DNA of 10,502 nt, taken from the NCBI GenBank assembly GCA_903928045.1, contig CAIYPH010000064.1:1-10502 (forward strand), written 5' to 3'. Position numbers and translations under genes: made by a program. This document shows positions 7,605 through 10,502 of the stretch, piece after piece; the stretch's first letter is position 1, and each line of letters begins with the position of its first letter. The DNA comes from an uncultured Rhodospirillales bacterium. GTDB taxonomy: Bacteria > Pseudomonadota > Alphaproteobacteria > Acetobacterales > Acetobacteraceae. The notes under the pieces were generated by a model, which was not told the DNA's origin, did not search any database, and saw only the letters and a list, made by a program, of their open reading frames with translations.

Positions 7605-8326
7605 TGGTGGCTCGCCAGGCTGAGGCCGAGCAGGCGCGATTGCAGCGCCTCGTCGGCTGCCAGATCGGCCATCCGCCCGGCATGCACCACCCGCCCTTCA
7701 TCCATCACCGCCACCCCATCGCCCAACGAGCGAGCCATGTGGAAATTCTGCTCCACCAGCAGGATCGTCGTGCGGCTCTCCTTCAGCATCCGGAAGCCGC
7801 CGATGAGATGCTCGATCACCGCCGGCGCCAGCCCCTTCGTCGGCTCATCCACCACAATCAACCGCCGCGCCTCGACGATGGCGCGGCTGATCGCCAGCAT
7901 CTGCTTCTGCCCACCCGACAGCCCGCCGGCGGCATCGTGCCACTTGGTCTTGAGCACCGGGAACAGCGCGAACACCGCATCGAGCCGCGCCCCATCGAAC
8001 CGTCCGGCGGTGGTCGCCAGCACCAGGTTCTCCCGCACGGTAAGCCCGGTGAAAATCCCCATCGCCTCCGGCACATAGGCGATGCCGAGCCGCGCGATAT
8101 CGGGCGTCGCCGCCGCCGTGATGTCCTGCCCGGCGAAGCGGATCGTCCCCGCACTCGCCCGCCATAGCCCCATGATGGTGCGCAAGGTCGTGGTCTTGCC
8201 TGCCCCATTGCGGCCGAGCAGCACCGTCAGCTCCCCTTCGGGCACCACGAGATCGACGCCGTGCAGGATGTGATAGCGCCCGATATGGGTGTGCACGCCC
8301 TCAAGGCTCAGCAACGCCTCAGACAT
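7601..8326 (-). CDS. livF: HAAT/Liv-type ABC transporter ATP-binding protein 2 (LivF family)
   Basis: 241 residues, typical LivF size. Walker A GRNGAGKT (38-45), signature LSGGQKQMLAISRAI (136-150) and Walker B RLIVVDEPT (155-163) are all intact. VEQN (191-194) stands at the switch position, where LivF proteins normally carry Gln rather than His. It hydrolyses ATP at the cytoplasmic face as the partner of LivG. The ATG at 8326 is chosen because the protein then begins MSEALLSLEGV as is normal; it overlaps the livG 3' end by 8 nt. A longer start at 8392 would add 22 basic residues that belong to the livG overlap. Confidence 0.95.
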   Translation of the reverse strand: MSEALLSLEGVHTHIGRYHILHGVDLVVPEGELTVLLGRNGAGKTTTLRTIMGLWRASAGTIRFAGQDITAAATPDIARLGIAYVPEAMGIFTGLTVRENLVLATTAGRFDGARLDAVFALFPVLKTKWHDAAGGLSGGQKQMLAISRAIVEARRLIVVDEPTKGLAPAVIEHLIGGFRMLKESRTTILLVEQNFHMARSLGDGVAVMDEGRVVHAGRMADLAADEALQSRLLGLSLASHQ

Positions 8327-9077
8327 TGGGCCGCACCCCCAGATAGGCCTCCTGCACGATCGGCGAGGCCACCACCTCCGCCGGATCGCCATCGGCCACC
8401 AGCGCGCCGTTATGCAGCACGATCACCCGGTCGGCGAGGCGACGCACCACGTCCATCTTATGCTCCACCAGCAGGATGGTCTTGCCGCCCTCCGCCTTGA
8501 TGCTCTCGATGAGGTCGAGGATCACCGGCACCTCGTCCACGCTCATCCCGGCGGTCGGCTCATCGAACATGAAGATATCCGGCTCCAGCGCCAGCAGGAT
8601 CGCCACCTCCAGCTTGCGCTGGTCGCCATGGCTCAGCACCGCGGCCGGCGTCGCCGCACGATCATCCAGCCGCACCCTCCGCAGCGCCGCCATCGCCCGC
8701 TCCGTGAGGTCCGTCCGGTCGGCGGCCAGGCTTAGAAACCGCAGAAACACGCCGGACTGCGCCTGCACGGCCAGCCGCACATTCTCCAGCACCGACAAAT
8801 CCGGGAACAAATTGGTCAGCTGGAACGCCCGCCCCATCCCCAGCCGCGCCCGCATCGGCGCGCCCAGCCGCGACACATCCTGCCCGCGCAAATGCACGCT
8901 GCCGGCGGACGGCCGTAACTGCCCGGAGATCAGGTTGAAATAGGTCGTCTTGCCCGCCCCGTTCGGCCCGACGATCGCCGTCAGCGTACCGGGATGGAAC
9001 GCGCAGGACACCTGGTCGACCGCGACCTGACCGCCGAAGCGAATGGTCAGGCCGCGCGTCTCCAGCGCCGGTGGCAT
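8319..9077 (-). CDS. livG: HAAT/Liv-type ABC transporter ATP-binding protein 1 (LivG family)
   Basis: 252 residues. Walker A GPNGAGKT (37-44), Q-loop Gln86 in GRAFQLTNLFP, Walker B DIFMFDEPTAGMS (167-179) and H-loop His206 (VEHKMD) are present. The signature is LSHGDQRKLEVA (148-159), a deviation from LSGGQ that I associate with the UrtD/LivG side of the HAAT family. All catalytic elements look functional. The start is either the ATG at 9077, which shares one base with the upstream stop (TGATG), or the GTG at 9080 immediately before it; ATG is preferred. With LivF it powers the importer. Confidence 0.95.
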   Translation of the reverse strand: MPPALETRGLTIRFGGQVAVDQVSCAFHPGTLTAIVGPNGAGKTTYFNLISGQLRPSAGSVHLRGQDVSRLGAPMRARLGMGRAFQLTNLFPDLSVLENVRLAVQAQSGVFLRFLSLAADRTDLTERAMAALRRVRLDDRAATPAAVLSHGDQRKLEVAILLALEPDIFMFDEPTAGMSVDEVPVILDLIESIKAEGGKTILLVEHKMDVVRRLADRVIVLHNGALVADGDPAEVVASPIVQEAYLGVRPNV

Positions 9078-10273
9078 CACCGCTTGTTGGTGATGGGGAT
9101 CGGCATCTCCGCGATGGTGAACTCATGCGTGCCCACCGGCACCGCCCAGGGCTTGTCGCCGGTATTGTCCAGCTTGAAGCCGAACATCGACTGCAACGCC
9201 TGATGATCCTCCGGGCGGAACTGCACCTTGCCCTTCGGCGTGTCGAAAGCAAGCCCCTCCATGGCGGCGATCAGCGTCTCCGCGTCCGTCACCCCCTTGG
9301 TCTTCTCCAGCGCCGCCACCAGGCCAAGCCCGGTGACCATGCCGTTGCAGGTGAAGAAATCCGGCGGCTCGTTGTAGCGCTTCATGTGCTCAGCAACGAA
9401 CCAGTCATTGATCGGGTTCTTCGGGATTTCATAGTAATAGTAGGTCGCGCCCACCATCCCGTTGAGGCCGGGGATGTTCTTGTAGGCCTTCAACCCCGGC
9501 AGAATATTGCCGCCGGTCGACAGCTTGATCCCCAAGCGCTCAGGGTTCAGGGCCGCGAGCTTGCCCATCGGGTCCGCACCGGCCCAGATGGTGAACAGGA
9601 TCTTATCGCCGCTCTCCTTGGCCAGGGCATCGAAAATGCGCTGCGCCGGTGCGGTGAAATCGGTCGCGGTCGGCGGCGCGTATTCCTCATGCACCAGTTT
9701 GGCGCCGGTCTTGGCCAACGCCGTCCGGAACGCCGCCACCCCGTCCCGCCCAAACGCATAATCCTGCGCCAGCGTCGCTACCACTACGCCAGGCTTGCCG
9801 ATCGAAACCGCGTTGGACACCGCATCCATCGTCGAATTGCGATCCACCCGGAAAATGTACTTGTTCCACGCCGCCCCGGTAATGCCATCGGCCACCGCAC
9901 CGTCGACGATGAACACCTTCTTGTACTCCGCCGCCACCGGCAGCATCGCCAAGGCCACCGCACTCGACGTGCCGCCAATCGCGAGATCGACATTGTCGTC
10001 GCCATACGCCTCGGCGAGCAGATTGCGCCCGACATCCGGCTTGGTCTGGCTGTCCTTGCGCACCGTCTCAATCTTGCGGCCCGCCACCGTCAGGCTGCCC
10101 TTGGTGGCATATTCCAGCCCCATGTCGAAGCCGATCCACATCTGCTTCGCATACGCCTCCAACGGCCCCGTACGATCCGCAATCAACGCCACCTTGACCG
10201 GCTTGCCCTGCGCCACCGCGGGCGCCGCAACGCCAGCCGCCAATGCCGCACCCAATAATTCCCGACGACGCAT
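9077..10273 (-). CDS. Periplasmic substrate-binding protein of HAAT/Liv-type ABC transporter
   Basis: 398 residues, Peripla_BP_6 type (type 1 periplasmic fold). The first 22 residues, MRRRELLGAALAAGVAAPAVAQ, form a signal peptide with a likely cleavage after AVAQ; the RRRELLG start also resembles a Tat signal, so Tat export is possible. Mature features are VKVALIADRTGPLEAYAKQ near the start, DLAIGGTSSAVALAML (about 96-111) at the usual ligand-binding loop, FRVDRNSTMDAVSNA (141-155), and a TYYYYEIPKNP segment in the second lobe. It captures the substrate in the periplasm and delivers it to LivH/LivM. The ligand is not predictable by eye; the nucleoside hydrolase at the operon end suggests a nucleoside-like compound (inference). 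It is the first gene of the operon with a strong ribosome site at 10279-10284. Confidence 0.93.
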   Translation of the reverse strand: MRRRELLGAALAAGVAAPAVAQGKPVKVALIADRTGPLEAYAKQMWIGFDMGLEYATKGSLTVAGRKIETVRKDSQTKPDVGRNLLAEAYGDDNVDLAIGGTSSAVALAMLPVAAEYKKVFIVDGAVADGITGAAWNKYIFRVDRNSTMDAVSNAVSIGKPGVVVATLAQDYAFGRDGVAAFRTALAKTGAKLVHEEYAPPTATDFTAPAQRIFDALAKESGDKILFTIWAGADPMGKLAALNPERLGIKLSTGGNILPGLKAYKNIPGLNGMVGATYYYYEIPKNPINDWFVAEHMKRYNEPPDFFTCNGMVTGLGLVAALEKTKGVTDAETLIAAMEGLAFDTPKGKVQFRPEDHQALQSMFGFKLDNTGDKPWAVPVGTHEFTIAEMPIPITNKR

Positions 10274-10278
10274 CGCAC

Positions 10279-10284
10279 CCTCCT
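10279..10284 (-). promoter_or_regulatory. Ribosome binding site of the transporter operon
   Basis: AGGAGG on the minus strand, within GAGGAGGG, ends 5 nt before the ATG at 10273. It is a near-perfect Shine-Dalgarno for the first gene; downstream genes of the operon rely mostly on overlapping stop/start codons. A possible -10-like TATGGT (10299-10304) lies just upstream with only a poor -35 (TTCCCC), so no promoter is called. Confidence 0.8.
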
Positions 10285-10357
10285 CAAATCAACGGCCCAC
10301 CATACGCCATCATCCCGCGCCGGGGAACGGGCCGCGGCGGTGGGGAGGGAAGGAAGG

Positions 10358-10401
10358 CCAGGGGCTCTGCCCCTGGACCCCGCTGGGGGATGATCCCCCA
10401 G
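10358..10401. repeat. Pair of GC-rich palindromes (REP-like extragenic element)
   Basis: Two perfect dyads stand 6 nt apart. The first is CCAGGGGC-TCT-GCCCCTGG (10358-10376), an 8-bp stem with 3-nt loop. The second is CTGGGGGAT-G-ATCCCCCAG (10383-10401), a 9-bp stem around a single base. No coding frame is credible here. From memory, motifs of the type GGGGCTCTGCCCC followed by GGACCCC are scattered in intergenic regions of Acetobacteraceae and related alphaproteobacteria, so this is probably a dispersed REP-like repeat. Transcript folding or local transcription termination are possible roles. Confidence 0.65.
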
Positions 10402-10419
10402 ACCCGCATTCGTTTAAGA

Positions 10420-10496
10420 GGGTGCTGAAAGAGCGAGGGGGCCAACTCGGTGGTTGCAACCACGGAGACGGCCCCCTCTCTCTTTCAGCAGCACCC
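10420..10496. repeat. Long imperfect hairpin
   Basis: The structure is centred on GTGGTTGCAACCAC (10450-10463). Arms pair at 10435-10443 with 10470-10478 (GAGGGGGCC/GGCCCCCTC) and at 10425-10433 with 10480-10488 (CTGAAAGAG/CTCTTTCAG). GGGTG/CACCC (10420-10424 with 10492-10496) pairs across a 3-nt insertion. CTC/GAG (10446-10448 with 10465-10467) adds to the stem, with few mismatches, for more than 30 paired positions. It lies upstream of the transporter operon. It could be the terminator of a gene beyond the right edge, a MITE-like or insertion-sequence end, or part of the same repeat block as the palindromes before it. No transposase is visible, and flanking target duplications cannot be judged because the window ends. 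Confidence 0.6.
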
Positions 10497-10502
10497 CTTC
10501 AA

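Noticed and set aside
9071..10258. 395-codon open frame on the plus strand
   Set aside because: It mirrors the substrate-binding protein gene and has no recognisable motif or ribosome site. It is a shadow frame.
10279..10357. Sigma-70 promoter for the transporter operon (TATGGT with TTCCCC)
   Set aside because: The match to consensus is too poor to call, and the real promoter may lie beyond the palindromes.

Overview
This window is high-GC DNA with coding-like G/C-ending codons throughout. It looks like an alphaproteobacterial chromosome, and I would guess Rhodospirillales/Acetobacteraceae. That guess rests on codon use, on the Liv-type transporter and hydantoinase content, and on a GC-rich palindromic repeat of a kind I associate with that group. 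None of it was searched, so the taxonomy is inference.

Left part (1-3656). The 5' two-thirds of a hydantoinase/5-oxoprolinase A-type gene runs off the left edge on the minus strand (1-1239). It is followed by a relatively AT-rich divergent intergenic region and a small plus-strand gene of unknown function (1481-1873). Converging on that gene from the right is an intact gamma-glutamyltranspeptidase-like Ntn hydrolase (1959-3656, minus). It keeps the catalytic TTH motif but has lost several residues that bind gamma-glutamyl substrates in E. coli GGT.

Middle (3657-4645). A plus-strand GH19 (chitinase/lysozyme-type) endolysin gene with a C-terminal peptidoglycan-binding domain is interrupted by one in-frame amber codon at 4187-4189, in an otherwise intact reading frame. 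It is probably a prophage-derived or decaying gene.

Right part (4649-10273). A tight six-gene minus-strand operon encodes a complete HAAT/Liv-type ABC importer followed by a nucleoside hydrolase. Its order is substrate-binding protein, ATPase 1, ATPase 2, permease H, permease M, hydrolase. Every junction overlaps (TGATG, 8 nt, ATGA, ATGA, ATGA), so the hydrolase looks like an integral part of the transport unit. The simplest reading is uptake of a nucleoside-like compound followed by N-glycosidic cleavage in the cytoplasm. Together with the nearby hydantoinase and GGT-like genes, the region resembles a nitrogen-compound scavenging cluster, though substrates are not determined by the sequence.

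Right edge (10274-10502). This is non-coding and dominated by three consecutive dyad symmetries: two compact GC-rich palindromes and one long imperfect hairpin of about 77 nt. They lie upstream of the transport operon and are probably repetitive extragenic elements and/or a terminator. I saw no tRNA, rRNA or CRISPR array, and no complete insertion sequence.
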